From positions 10,255,501 through 10,319,500 of the forward strand of contig NC_066294.1 of the NCBI RefSeq assembly GCF_905404315.1: a DNA stretch of 64,000 nt, read 5' to 3'. Below, one piece after another: positions 42,430 to 54,620 of the stretch. The stretch comes from Leptidea sinapis (Eukaryota > Arthropoda > Insecta > Lepidoptera > Pieridae). Every line of letters starts with the position of its first letter. The first letter of the stretch is position 1. The translations under genes and the position numbers were made by a program. Below the pieces are notes generated by a model. It did no database searches. It had not been told where the DNA came from and saw only the letters and a program-made list of their open reading frames with translations.

Positions 42430-44275
42430 AATTTATACGTCCAGGTAGAGCCTCTTGACAACAGACCAGGATTATTACTTTACTGTGCAAGACTGATACA
42501 TCTTACACTCTCGATACATCAGTCACTCTGTTTTAGTGTGAGTGCGTTGCTGAAAATAAAGGCATGTTAGCCGCTCTTATTATTTTCGACGTACTTAAGC
42601 TTGATAATAATAATAATACTTTATTTCAGATCCTTGATCCATAGTAAAGACACAGTATAAAATATGTAATTAAAATAAAGTCAAAAGTATAAATTACAAA
42701 TAGAAATTAGGTTGCAATATTTACCCAGCGTCGATACATTGCTGAAAGCATCAGCTTATCAGACAGACTTCTGATAATGCCGTTATTACATGTCTCAACC
42801 CTGGACATGAACGATGCAATTCTTTTACGCTGGATAGAATTAAACGAATCAATCCTAGCCTTCGCGTACATTTCTGAAGCGCTACAGCAACGTTTCAGGC
42901 CCATGAGGAATCTAAAAATGTTATTGTAGGCGACTCGTATGCCATCATGCGACTTCTTAGAATAATTAGTCCAAAGCTGACTCGTGTAAAACGACTGGCA
43001 GAATGACTTAAAGAGAGTAATTCTCACGTCAGGCGCTGAACGGTTAAATTTTCTCGCAATCATATTGCCCACCACACAAAGAGCCCTACGTTGACGCTCG
43101 ATATCTGCGTCATCCTTGAGACCGGACGAAACAATGTGGCCAAGGTACTTGAAGCTGTCCACTTAACAGGTTGTCCGTTAATGCAAACTACGGGGATCTC
43201 TCCCGATCTAAATAGTATCACTTCTGTTTTATTTACATTATATGTAAGATTATGCTCTTTCGCATAACCCTCACATATTTTGATGAGTTTTCGCAGGCCT
43301 TTTATTGAGGGGCTGAGCAAAACCATATCATCAGCGTAGCTCAGGTTGTTGACGTATCTGCCATCCAACCTCAGCCCTACTGGAGTCCTGCTCAGCTCCC
43401 CGATCAAATCATTCATATAGATATTAAAAAGATCAGGAGAGGTAAGCCCCCCCTGCCTCACACCACATGGGACCTGATAGCAGTCTGACAGTTCAGAGCC
43501 CCATCTGACTGTTGGTCTGGTTACGGTACTGATACTCGAGGAGGCCAACAATCTCAGAAGGGACACTTGTGTCCCGCAGCTTGTTCCACAACAGATCATG
43601 ATTAAATATCTTAAAAACACGCATAGACTGCAGTGTTTCCCTGCTTGTAGTAACCGACAACCTGCTTTAGCGCGAATATAGCCATGTCGGTTGAGACTTG
43701 TGGTCGAAACCCAAACTGACCATCTTCAATACTTACGGCGCTTGTGTAGTAGTGGATGACACGTTCAAGAACCTTGGCCATTATCGTGGCCAGTGATATA
43801 GGCCTATAGTTTCCCACGCTCGAGATATCTTCTGTTTTATTCTTTATAATAGGAACCACCAACGTACGGGTAAGTTCCTCCGGTAAGTAACTATGCTTTA
43901 TGCATAGATTATAGAACCTTGCTAATACATCACAGACATACTGTCCAGCATTCAGCAAGTGTTCTATACTAAGTCCATCGTGGCCCGGAGACTTACCACG
44001 CTTCATATACCTCAGAATTAATCCTATCTGTTTAGGTGAAACTGTCACGTGGCAAGTGTCCGAGCCACGAATTGACTGAAGTTTACAATTACGTCCTTTG
44101 GTAACACTAACTTGTTTCTTATCTACAATAAAATGTTCTTTAAATAAATTCGCTATATTTTAGCGCGAACTCAAAGCGATGTTTATAAACACGGACTACG
44201 ACTCAACTCGCTAGTTAAGTCTAAGCACAGTCTAAGTTCGACCTATAGATCACAATCAGTCTATTTAGACGTATA
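42430..44275 (+). mobile_element. family F element split by a LINE
   Basis: Left part 42430-42596 (TTTATACGTCCAGGTAGAGC .. TTTTCGACGT); right part about 44240-44275 (CAGTCTATTTAGACGTATAA). Together they make one TIR-ended F copy with the LINE at 42602-44160 between. Confidence 0.6.
42602..44160 (-). pseudogene. LINE reverse transcriptase, frameshifted
   Basis: The minus strand begins ANLFKEHFIVDKK (about 44157), then KRGKSPGHDGLSIEHL, NYRPISLATIMAKVLE, GQFGFRPQVSTD, a shift near 43612, HDLLWNKLR, a shift near 43505, CGVRQGGLTSPDLFNIYMND, LSYADDMVLL, then a shift near 43165 and FKYLGHIVSSGLKDDADIER, ending YRRWVNIAT at 42707. All RT palm motifs incl. YADD are readable, but three breaks disable it. 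Endonuclease is missing (5' truncation). The 3'UTR ends in (AAT)n. The clade is not assigned. A second 3' end is at 58600. Confidence 0.8.
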
Positions 44276-44289
44276 AAATATTTAAGAAA

Positions 44290-44940
44290 AATATTGTTAT
44301 ATTTTTGAATATTGAACACATAGAATAGTTGTATTCAGTATTTCATTGACCTCGTGTTTATGAAGTTTTCACTTCTGTCGCACGATTTAAATTCACTTGT
44401 TTGTCAAACGAAACTCAACTCTTAAAACCAGAAAAATATATTTGAATATTAACAACAAAAACTTTACTGCAGAAATGTTTCCCGTGAAACCCTTCTGCGT
44501 ATCACGGAAATGGGCCATTCTGGGCCTATCGTAATCTAAGCAAAGTATTCAGCTGAAGATTCTATTCCCAAAAGTATCAGTTTGGTCAAAGCTTTAAAAG
44601 AGTTGTAAACAAAACAAGGGTTGGCAAGCGTCTCATTGACTTGCAGCTCACGATCTCACTTTGTAAACAAAACTCGGTCCCTTTGATCTGTCTACGATTT
44701 TTTAATGCATAATATATTGAAGCGAATTATTGATAGTATTTTTCGAGTTTATAGATTTCATTTTTTGCTTCGTTGAAATATTTACATGTATAGTATTCTT
44801 ATAACACTGCTACAACTGGTTTTGGAGATTTTAAAAATATGAACTAATGTTCATTGTTTAATAACAATCTTGGTATTTTCTTTAATTTACTGTTAGGATT
44901 CATTCTTCGCAACTGTAAAGAATTTTAGAATCCCAGGCAC
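44290..44940. other. unassigned stretch
   Basis: No gene or repeat recognised. Confidence 0.4.
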
Positions 44941-44945
44941 TAAAG

Positions 44946-44988
44946 TAGTAGTTTTTTACCTCTCTAGTGGACAGGTAAAAAACTACTA
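44946..44988. repeat. perfect 16-bp hairpin next to the giant foldback
   Basis: TAGTAGTTTTTTACCT and AGGTAAAAAACTACTA with an 11-nt loop. The right arm's CTACTA overlaps the outer end of the foldback that follows. Confidence 0.92.
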
Positions 44989-46312
44989 TATATAGACCAG
45001 TGCCGAAGCCTTTGAAAATGATAAAAAGTGAAACAAAATAATAGTAGGATGAAACCCATTGGTAAAGGACGAGAATATAACAAAAAATAAGGGAAAAATA
45101 AATTACGGGCGATCTGAGGTAGGGGAAGTGGAAAAGGGGGGGTGTTTTAGGGTAAAAAACGGTTTATCTCGATTTCCGGCAAAACTACAAGTCCTATGGC
45201 AAAAAGTTAATTGGCAAAGTTGTAGGTAATAAAGAGATCTACAACTTTTTATATCATTTTTATTTATATCTTTTTCAAAAAAAAAAATTTCTACGAAATT
45301 TGGTGAAAACTTACCTTATTATGTCCCAAATACACCCTAATTTTCAATCGAAAATTCTGACGTCAAAATATAAGCTTTTTCAAAATGTTTGGGGGCTTTT
45401 TGTTCGTTGAAATATCTACTTTCTGATGGTTTAAAAAAAAAATTACAATTGTAAATGTTAGGAAAATTTAAGTCCAACAAAAGGCATTTCATAAAGAATT
45501 CACACCTGTTATTAAGTAGCAGCAAAAATATGGATTAGAAAATCAATAAAATTGAAAAAAAAAAGGTTTAATTTAACACTGAATCATTATCCTTTTTACA
45601 TTTATAAATAGATTTGATTAATCGTAATCCATATTTTTGCTGCTACAAAACAACAGGTATGAATTCTTTATGAAATGCCTTTTGTTGATCTTAAATTTTC
45701 CGAACATTTACAATTGTGATTAATATTTTTTTTACACCATAAGAAAGTAGATATTTAAACGAACAAAAAGCCCCCAAACTTTTTGAAAAAAGCTGATATT
45801 TTGACGTCAGAATTTTCGATTGAAAACTAGGGTGCATTTTTGGTATTAATTTAAAATAAGGCGAAAAAATAAATATTTTAAATCAAATAAATTACAGTGT
45901 ATTTGGGACATAATAAGGTAAGTTTTCACCAAATTTCGTAGAAAATTTTTTTTTTTGAAAAAGATATAAATAAAAAACCAAAAACTTGGTTTTTTGATTT
46001 TTCACCTAAATTTTGAGGTTATGTGAAAAAAGTTTAATTACAAAAGTTGTAGATCTCTTTATTACCTACAACTTTGCCAATTAACTTTTTGCCATAGGTC
46101 TTGTAGTTTTGCCGGAAATTGAGATAAACCGTTTTTTACCCTAAAACCCCCCCCCCCCCCTTTTCCACTTCCCGACCTCAGATCGCCCGTAATTTATTTT
46201 TCCCTTAATTTTTGTTATATTCTCGTCCTTTACCAATGGGTTTCATCCTACTGTTATTTTTTTTGGTTTCAAAAATTATCGACCCTGGTCTAATAATAGT
46301 AGACGTTATTAC
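44983..46312. mobile_element. giant foldback element (~600-bp inverted arms)
   Basis: The left arm (44983-45539) and right arm (45625-46312) are reverse complements over almost their full length, for example CGGCAAAACTACAAG with CTTGTAGTTTTGCCG and GCAGCAAAAATATGGATTA with TAATCCATATTTTTGCTGC. The right arm carries about 65 bp (45842-45905) and about 55 bp (45975-46040) absent on the left. The centre is ~85 bp. Outer GACCAG/CTGGTC is flanked by TA on both sides. No protein is encoded. Either a foldback MITE or the ends of a DNA transposon with its interior deleted. Confidence 0.85.
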
Positions 46313-46639
46313 ATACAAATTGTCTTTTGACGTAGATAATGTTCCTTTTAATAATGGAAGGCAATTGGTTCAAGTGTTCACATAAATATTAGGTAATACA
46401 GTGACGGGTACAGCTTCATACCTTACGTACAAATCTAATCTTTAATTACTTTTTTTTTAATTTAATTAATACACTCGTCCACCAGCCAAATCAAAATAAA
46501 AGGGTTTTTATACAGTTGGAAATAAATTTAATCAAATTTGCAATATTGTGGTACATATAAAACACTGTAATAATGACAGAGTGAAGCGGTGTCGGGAATA
46601 TTAATGGAGGTGTCTGAGCGCATGTATGGCGGCGTCTAT

Positions 46640-46895
46640 ATATAACTGTGGCTGGAGGAGATATTACGAGTTATGTGAACAAATTAAGAGAAAATACCTC
46701 ACAAAAAACCCTATGTGGACATAAAGAGTGAGAGAATGGAGGGGGTCAGTGGGCAAAAGAAAGAAAGGGAGACCTTCCAACAGATAGGAGAACGAAATCA
46801 AACGCATAGCGGTTTCAAACTGGACACAAACAGCACAATCTATTAAAAACTGGCTCAATTTGGACGAGGCCTTTACTTGCATAGGGGTTCTTACA
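46640..46895 (+). pseudogene. RTE-like LINE C-terminal remnant
   Basis: The plus frame reads ERVREWRGSVGKRKKGRPSN, one stop, then ENEIKRIAVSNWTQTAQSIK and NWLNLDEAFTCIGVL. G-R-P-x-x-R/stop-W/E-x-E-I-K-R..W..A-Q..W..L-x-E-A-F matches RTE-like C-termini. Confidence 0.68.
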
Positions 46896-46919
46896 GAATA
46901 AATTTATTAAAAATAAGTA

Positions 46920-48200
46920 TATACCATATCTATGATAATAACGTATCCAAAATTCTTTATATAAAACTGAAACTACTTACCATAAAATATTAAACTACGA
47001 TTATTTTTTCTTGATACCAACAAAACTAATTAACTTGTAAACTAGCATTTTGTGGAAGAAATGAAATACTATTTTATTTTAAGAGAAAAAAACTATCACC
47101 TCTAAGTTACTATCGAGACGAGGCTGTGACTGAAAGCTTATTACAAATTTCGATGAATATGTGTCCGCATTTTACAGATTTTTATGTCTGACACTATCCT
47201 AGTACGGTCATTTTATGATACTCCAATGCAATTTTTTCACTTTTAATCAAATAACATTTTAAACAGACTGAAATACTTGAATCCCCAAAAGTAAAACAAA
47301 AGACCAGCTTCTATTTATTACCAATGCCAAACTTCAAACAGTCCCCCCAATTTAGGTGCTAACAGTAAAGTGGAACGAAAAACTTAGGCAATTTTTCAAA
47401 GGGCGATATTATGAATGTATGTTTCGATATCGGAATTTCTTATCCTTCATTCATTAGCAAGTTCAATCAGAGAGTCAGAGCCTACAGGCTGTGGTTATTT
47501 ATTACCCCGCACCGGCCCTTACAATTACTGAGAAACTTTCCTCCATTACAGCCCTCGAAAAGGTTTTCATACAAAAAAGAAATCGCACGGTGCCGCAGTA
47601 CGTAATGGATTCGATCCGATTTCGTATTCGCATTAGAGTTCTATGTGTGTGTAAGGTAATATTGGTAATATTCATCTAATGATATCTCCGGGGATATGTT
47701 TTTGCACTTATTCTCAGATTTCTCTACGATATATTTTGGTTTGTATGCAGTACCTAAATTATATTTTTGTCTGGGTAGCTAATGTGCTGTTCATATACGT
47801 GAATAACCAAGCTTATATTAAGCAATACCTTTTTCATTATAATAAATTATTTGATAACATAATATGTGTGATAAACCTAATTTATTTTAAGTGTTACTTT
47901 CCTGGCGACTTTAATTTAATTCTTTTGTTTTAATCGTATTAGTATAACTATAAGTGAAAATTTGTAATTAGCATTCAGTACTTAATTATATACCTACTTG
48001 TTAACAACCTAGCTGTAAGTTTTCCGAAAAGAATAAAAATAAAATAGGTATTTTCCTGTGACATGGAAAAATAAGTGTGTTTCTAAAGACCAATGCAGAT
48101 AGATAACTGAAATCTTTATCCAAATTAAAACTTAATCAGAAACAAAACATTCCTGTTTTTCTTTTTTCATAAGTTAAAACATTTACCATGTATAGTATAG
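46920..48200. other. unassigned stretch, one weak exon-like patch
   Basis: 47450-47655 is less AT-rich and ends near GTGTAAGGTAATATT, a weak donor. Its overlapping frames have no recognisable family. Not called as a gene. Confidence 0.35.
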
Positions 48201-48203
48201 ATA

Positions 48204-48521
48204 TTTTTTTTTAAATGAAAATAAGGGACGAGACGAGCGCGAAGTTCAGCTGGTGGTCATTGATACGCTTTACCCATTACAATGCAGTGCCGCTCAGGAT
48301 TCTTGAAAAACCCAAAAATTCTGAGCGGCACTACAATTGCGCTCGTCACCTTGAGACATAATATGTTAAGCCTCATTTGTCCAGAAATTTCACTAGCTAC
48401 GGCGCCCTTCATACCGAAACACAGTAATGATTACACATTACTGCTTCACGGCAGAAATAGGCGCCGTTGTTGTACCCATAATCTAGCAGGCATCCTGTGC
48501 AAAGGAGTCTCCCACTGGCAG
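48204..48521 (-). repeat. family A repeat, full length
   Basis: From the T-run to CTCCCACTGG. The hairpin GTGCCGCTCAGGATT/AATTCTGAGCGGCAC is nearly perfect. Confidence 0.87.
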
Positions 48522-48628
48522 ATTGAATTACTCTGGTAAATATGCTTTGACCAATGCTGCCGCAAGTATATTGTATTTTTTTTTAATTTCAAATCAGCTG
48601 TGTTTCACAGTTATACTCCTAGATAATT

Positions 48629-49300
48629 TATGCTTACATCTATGTAGAGCCTCTTGACACTTGAAAACCGATAAAAACAGGCTTTTAATACTTTAGTGTG
48701 CCAAGCTACGTCTTACACTCGCGATTTGTATGTCATTTTGTGTTACTTTACGTGCATTGCACAAAATAGAGGTTAACTTTTAACCTCAGTTTTTTCAACG
48801 TTTTCACAGTCTATCTATTTATTTTATTTATTTCTTATTAAAAAATTACATACATACATATTATAAATATCAAAATTCTTGTACATACATAAACTCATTC
48901 GAATTCTAGTTTTTAAATAATAATAAATATATTACTTTAATATTATTATTTAAATTTAAAATAAAATTAAAACTACATATAAATATTAATTATGTAAAAA
49001 AAAAAATACGAAACAAAAGAATAAACATTTAGTTGCTTAGACATAACCAACATTACAAACTAAATAATTCACGAATACCCTCAATATTAACAATAATTTA
49101 TTTTATGAATTAACAATATAACAACAAGAACAACGAGGAGGGTGACAAATAAATATATTTATCGGAATGAATTAAAAATTTAATTGAGTTTTGACAGAAA
49201 ATATTGTATTAATTTAAATTTCAGATTTTTTACTGTCAGGGCCTGTTTTACGAATTTGGGCGGTTCATTTATATCTAGACGTATAAATGATCTAAGGAAA
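48629..49300 (+). mobile_element. family F element split by a retroposon-like insert
   Basis: F runs from GATAATTTATGCTTACATCT to CACAGTCTATCTA (48828) and resumes at TATCTAGACGTATAAATG (about 49272). The insert 48829-49275 starts with a (TTTATTTTA)-type tail; TATCTA flanks both sides and is a candidate target duplication. Confidence 0.6.
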
Positions 49301-49730
49301 TACTATATCCATAACTTTTCTATGTGAATATATAAAGGGTACATGAGGCGTTGACGTGGGTCTACGCAGTTTCCTAAAAGTTTTATTGAATTTCAGCAAA
49401 TGAAATTGCTACCGGCATGTTGGCACACCTGTGGACAAGATTACGCTCTTTAGTAAGCACGTGCGGGAAGGCTACATTGCTTGGGAAAATGTAAGGCATC
49501 GACGTGAAGGCCGAATATATTAGATTGTCCGTAAAGCATTGTTTATTCTGTCTCGTGTGTACGTGACTTGAGAAAATGAACTGGATTTCACAAGGCATTT
49601 GTGAATTTTAAAAGCACTGATTTGTGCTGTTTTATTAATAACTCGTATACTTACTTTACATGATGACCAAGTTGTTATTTAAAAGAATTATACAAACACT
49701 TCTGTTATGTTTTTATTGAAATTTAACAAA
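49301..49730. other. unassigned stretch
   Basis: 49330-49610 has mixed composition and may be low-copy sequence; a 71-codon minus frame (49383-49598) matches nothing I know. Confidence 0.35.
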
Positions 49731-49734
49731 TGAA

Positions 49735-50095
49735 GAGGGTTCGAGTCCCGCATCGTTCATAAAATTTTGGTTTCTATATGTGTACTAATCCAAGAAGTGA
49801 ACATCACTCTAAAAACATAAGAAATCGTTTAGATTTACAAGAGCGACATCTCAAGTCAATTTCCTAATATGCAAATATTGAGGTTGAGTAGGTTATCAAC
49901 TGTTAAGTGGATTCTGTAGATGAAGCGACAACCTGAGAGTTACAAAGCATACAAGATTTTATGACTATACGTCACACGAACGGTAAGCTCTGTTCTGATT
50001 CGAGTCCCGCATCGTTTATAAAATATTGTTTTCAAATTTTATTTGTGTATTAATCCTAGAAGTGAGGTTATCACTTTAAAAACATATCAAATTGA
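49735..50095 (+). repeat. tRNA-like tandem repeat, about 1.3 units
   Basis: The 3' half of a tRNA-like unit at 49738-49765 (GGGTTCGAGTCCCGCATCG), a spacer (ACATCTCAAGTCAATTTCCT, AACCTGAGAGTT), then a decayed tRNA-like unit ending 50025 and its flank. Same order as 18455-18800 on the other strand. Confidence 0.65.
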
Positions 50096-50099
50096 ATAA

Positions 50100-51640
50100 G
50101 ATGTTACTTATGAAGACGGCGATGGATTGGTGTTGTGTCTGACCGTAGGGTGCACTAATACTCTGAAGCGCCACACTTCTACAATTTGTATTATAACAAT
50201 TACGAAGTTTGTGTAATTTTTTGAATTGATATGAACTTGTATTAAGTAATTCATTATTCTCTGTTTATTGCCAAATATTTTAAAATTTATCCAAAAAAAC
50301 TACTGCTACAATATTCTTAGTCACATTAGACTTTTGTTTGATCTTTCTTATTAAACAGGCTTAAGGTTTTATATAACAAAAATCATGTAGCTCCACATTG
50401 GACAAAAATTTTATTCATTTAATTAATTAAATTGTAGTCCATTTTTATTTGTAAAAAATAGGCCAACTAAATACCTTGGGTCCCCCTTTCAGAGGTCTGA
50501 GGCAAGCATGTCTTTTTTATCAAAACTTTGACTTTCAATTGCGATTACATAATCTAATTTTGTAAAAAATATTAAAACTTTTTTCTGCTTAATAAATATG
50601 TTTATTTCACAGTTAAGATCCATTAGTGTTAAATCGCAATCATTAAAATATAAAGATCACTTAACGCATACATTAATAAAACACAAAAAAAATCTGTTAT
50701 CTTCATAATGCGTCCATTATTTATAATAAAGGAGTAGAGTCGTGTTTGTTTCCTCTACAAATTAAATGCGATTCACGTAATAACATTTCATACAAGTTCT
50801 GAAACATTAGCAAGAGTACTTGGCAGTTGGCAAGTCGTAATGTGAATATTCTCAAATGAAATGTAAATAAGTATGTAGGACGCTCCATTCGCAGTTGGAA
50901 TGAGCACATCTTGATATTTGTGTTGCTTTCAAAGCCCGCGGCGAGTTTAATTATCAAAAATGTACATTTTGTTTACAGTATTCGTTTGTTTTGTCTTTAT
51001 TTGGGTTTCACTTTGGCGTGTTATTAATATGCCTTTTTATACAATTTCATGTATTTTCTTCTTTCATTTATACTTTTCAAATTAAGGATTTTAAAGTATT
51101 GGTGAACAAGGATTATACCCGTGTAATCACCACTACATGCTATCTCTAACACTACTTCTCTTTACAATAGAAGAGTTGTACGAGCATAACCAGCCTTTCA
51201 GGTGTACTCACACAGACATAGGTTGGGTACTCTTTCTTGTTCTATTAGCCTGGTAACACTGTATTTTTTTTTTGAGTACTTACATAGAAACCAACTTAAA
51301 AATTCTTTTTCAGTTTCTAATATCAATTATAGCTTTATAAATAGACTCTAAATTATATAAAATTGATTGATTTAATGTTGTAATAAGTCCGAAGTAACTC
51401 TATATTGTAGTTGTCGCGGTAGAGCTTAATAGAGGACGACATGGAAAGAGAGTTATCGTGGAATCCTAGCAGAACCCTCGTCCAGACACCTTGACGTTTA
51501 TGAGGGTATAAGAACAAGGCACTACGTAATTTAATATGTCTTTTAAACCATCCCACTAGACTGTTGTGGCGAAAAATATTTTATAGAAAAGTTTTCGTAA
51601 AAACATATAATATTCTTTAAATATTACATTAAACTTTTAA
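50100..51640. other. unassigned stretch
   Basis: AT-rich with several 60-78-codon frames, none resembling a family. 51360-51560 has slightly higher GC (minus frame with LRSALFLYPHKRQGVWTRVL) and could be a decayed LINE end, but this is unproven. Confidence 0.35.
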
Positions 51641-51775
51641 TATAACAATCTCGTGTTGCCACGTTGTTTGTTCGCGATTTAGTTAATCCATTATAGTTAT
51701 CTGAACTGATTTTAATGAAATTTTGCTCACTGTGTGCATTTTCATCCAACTCGAGAGGTAGTATAGTTTTTATTT
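51640..51775 (+). repeat. Helitron-like 5' fragment
   Basis: ATCTCGTGTTGCCACGTTGT and CTGAACTGATTTTAATGAAA resemble the CTCGTGTCAC..CTG.CTGATTTT starts of other Helitrons here. Confidence 0.4.
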
Positions 51776-51779
51776 CATT

Positions 51780-52420
51780 TCGTGACCTTGTCTATTTTTT
51801 CCACGATGCTCCCGGTACGATCCTCGTCCGCCTATACGGATATAAGGATGTGCGTTTTTAAAAATATACTTAAAAGAAATAAAGAAAAATCATTTATTCT
51901 GCAACTTAAACCTGGTATACAAGTAGGCTTTTTATTAATTTATTTTAAAAAGCAGAATTGGAGTTCACCTTAATTATTGTATATTGGATGCATAACCCTT
52001 TTGAATTCATTGTTTGTGTATGAATGCTTCAAGAACATGAAGGTCGTGATTACTGTAACAATTAGTAATTGCATCCCACAGATACAATGATCCATTAACT
52101 ATAACAGGCCGAACTGGCACCACATGCAGCACCCATTCACAAGTTGACCCTTGGACCGACCATCGTTCCCCCGTACATATTTGAGGGAAGGAGACGATCT
52201 GGCACACGACGTCGCCGCAAGTGAGCATGACGAACCATGTTGTAGCATACCTATTTTGTATTTAATTTGGAAAAACAACACAGAATTTGTTTTTTGTAAT
52301 GATTGATTAACACATTATAATAAACAGTACACTGAGTTTGACGTATTTCACTTATCAAAAATTAAGTTAAAAATAGAAATAATAAAACATCATCGTAAAA
52401 AATAATAATCATAGGTAACG
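51780..52420. other. unassigned stretch
   Basis: 52090-52230 is GC-richer with a minus frame (52007-52228) that I do not recognise. No gene is called. Confidence 0.35.
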
Positions 52421-52422
52421 CA

Positions 52423-53231
52423 ACACTCACACAATTCAACCCCAAGAAGACACAATTTTGTGCGTTCACCACTAAAAAGTCTCCCTTTGTCGTATCCCCT
52501 CGATTCGAGATCACTCCTCTAACTGCCACAGCCTGTATTGGCATACTTGGCGTCGATATATCGAGCGACGTTCAGTTCCGTGGTCACTTGGAAGAGAAGG
52601 CCAAACTGGCCTCTAAAAAGCTTGGTGTACTCAGTAAGGCGAGACAGTACTTCACTAAAAGCCACCGCCTGCAACTTTATAAGGCGCAAATTCGGCCTCA
52701 CATGGAGTACTGTTCTCACCTCTGGGCGGGTGCTCCCCAGTACCAGCTTCTTCCATTTGACCGCATACAACGAAGAGCGGCTCGAATCATCGACGATCAA
52801 GTCATCTCCGATCGGCTTGATTCTCTAGCATTGCGTAGAGATGTGGGTTCTCTCTGCATCTTCTACCGCATTTATCACGGAGAGTGCTCAGAGGAGCTGT
52901 TCGGGTTGATTCCAGCGGCCGAATTCCACCATCGGACATTACGTGCAAAGTACCATCCGCATCACGTAGACGTCTGGCATTCCACAACCGCGCGTTTTGT
53001 TCGAAATTTCTTGCCTCGCACAGCCACTTTGTGGAATCAACTACCGGCAGCGGTCTTCCCGAACAGATACGACTTAGGGACCTTCAAGAAAAAAGCATAC
53101 TCCCACCTTAAAGGCCGGCAACGCATTTCTTGACACACCTGTTGTTGCGGATGTCCATGGGCGGTTGCCTCACCTCTCCCCATCCCGTGAGCCTCTTGCC
53201 CGTTTGCCCCCTCTCATATAGAAAAAAAAAC
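52423..53231 (+). mobile_element. LINE family 2, 5'-truncated (Jockey/CR1-like)
   Basis: The 3' third of a LINE related to, but distinct from, family 1. Coding part 52425-53133, a ~90-bp 3'UTR (CCATGGGCGGTTGCCTCACC) and an A-tail that grades into a CA-rich microsatellite. Confidence 0.85.
52425..53133 (+). CDS. LINE RT C-terminal region, partial
   Basis: Open from the truncation point: QFNPKKTQFCAFTTKKSPF, LGVDISSDVQFRGHLEEKA, LYKAQIRPHMEYCSHLWAG, RRAARIIDDQVISDRLDSLA, FYRIYHGECSEELFGLIPAA, LWNQLPAAVFPNRYDLGTFK, and a stop at 53131-53133. It contains no RT palm motifs, only thumb and C-terminus, so it has no enzymatic function. No stops interrupt it, suggesting a fairly recent insertion. It parallels residues ~360-600 of the family 1 RT. 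Confidence 0.82.
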
Positions 53232-53306
53232 ACACAAATACACACGCACATACACACTACACACACACCACACGCACACCACACACACACACACAAACAC
53301 ACTTGC
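53228..53306. repeat. CA-rich microsatellite
   Basis: Irregular (CA)n with CACG and TACA variants directly after the LINE A-tail. Confidence 0.9.
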
Positions 53307-53309
53307 GCG

Positions 53310-53676
53310 CTATTGTAATCTTTTATTTGTTAGTATATATAGTACATTTTTAAGTCTATTCTGTTAATATACGATTTCTTTATATAATTTAATAAATAAA
53401 TAAAATTTATGTAATCCTTTGTGGCTTTATGTAAAACTTGTGTACGCTGTTGATTACAATAATAAATAAATAAATAAACTTGAATTAGTTCGACCGACTG
53501 ACTCGGTGACAATATAATATATGTAATTCGGTATTCTCATTTCGCTATTCGCATAGATTGCAGTTTTAAGTGAGGAATTTCGTTTATAACTGTACCATAT
53601 TATTTGCTATAGGTTTTCGAATTAAAATGTACGTTAATTTGACGCATTATATGGTTAAGAGTTGGGGCAGCATTGG
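53310..53676. other. unassigned AT-rich stretch
   Basis: Contains (AATA)n near 53460-53477; no gene. Confidence 0.4.
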
Positions 53677-54272
53677 TCAAAAAGCTGCTTAGTGCGAGTC
53701 GGACTCGCCAATGAAAGGTTCCTTAGCAGCTAGTAACCTAATACAAAAGTTCTTGTAGGTTTACGATTTATGGCATATTAAAAAAACCTACTTACTAAGT
53801 CGCGTTTAAATCAATTTTCGGTAGAAGTTTGCAAGGTATGATATACACAGACATGGTATATTTTTTTAAGTTTTATCATTCTCTTATTTTAGAAGTTTCA
53901 ATGGGGGACACACACATTTTACCACTTTGAAAGTGTCTCTCGCGCAAACTATTCAGTTTAGAAAAAAAAATATATTAGAAACCTCAATATCATTTTTGAA
54001 GATCTATCCATAAATACCTCACACATATGGGTTTGATGAAAAAAATTTTTGAGTTTCAGTTCTAAGTATGGGGAACCCCCAAAATATACTGTTTTTATTG
54101 TATTTTTATTTGAAAATCTTAATGCGGCTTACAGAATACATCTACTTACCGACTGTCAACAGTATAGTTCGTAAAGTTTCGGAAAAGACTGGCTGTGGCA
54201 TACACAGGCAGACAGACAGACATGGCGAATCTAAAAGGATTCCGTTTTTTGGCATTTGACAACGAAACCCTA
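53677..54272 (+). repeat. ~600-bp widespread arthropod-type repeat
   Basis: Starts with AAAAAGCTGCTTAGTGCGAG and TCGGACTCGCC, includes AAAGTGTCTCTCGCGCAAAC and GGGTTTGATGAAAAAAATTT, and ends CCGTTTTTTGGCATTTGACA..ACCCTAATAA. I recall this sequence type from many arthropod genomes; it encodes no recognised protein. Confidence 0.6.
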
Positions 54273-54620
54273 ATAACGTTAGATAAAAGTTAATAAAAGT
54301 TGTAAAAGTTACTTTTTGTATATAGATAATATATATATATATACCTCCCATCCTAATATTATTTCATTTACAAACATATAAATCAAATATAATTGGAAGT
54401 AAATGCGAATTATAATTAATAGCTTGCATTATTTGTGTTAATTGTGGAATGGAATTCAATAAAGGTTTTACTAATGAGTATTGCGTATTAATAAATTTAT
54501 TAGTCAGGCGTTTCTAATCGAAGTATACGCTTCATACTATTAATAGATGATTTTTTTTACAACAATATATCAAAACATATTTACGTAGGTTAATTTAAAT
54601 TCAAATATTTTTATTCAAAA

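Noticed and set aside
53108..53302. Minus Cys/Val-rich open frame
   Set aside because: Translation of the CA-rich microsatellite.
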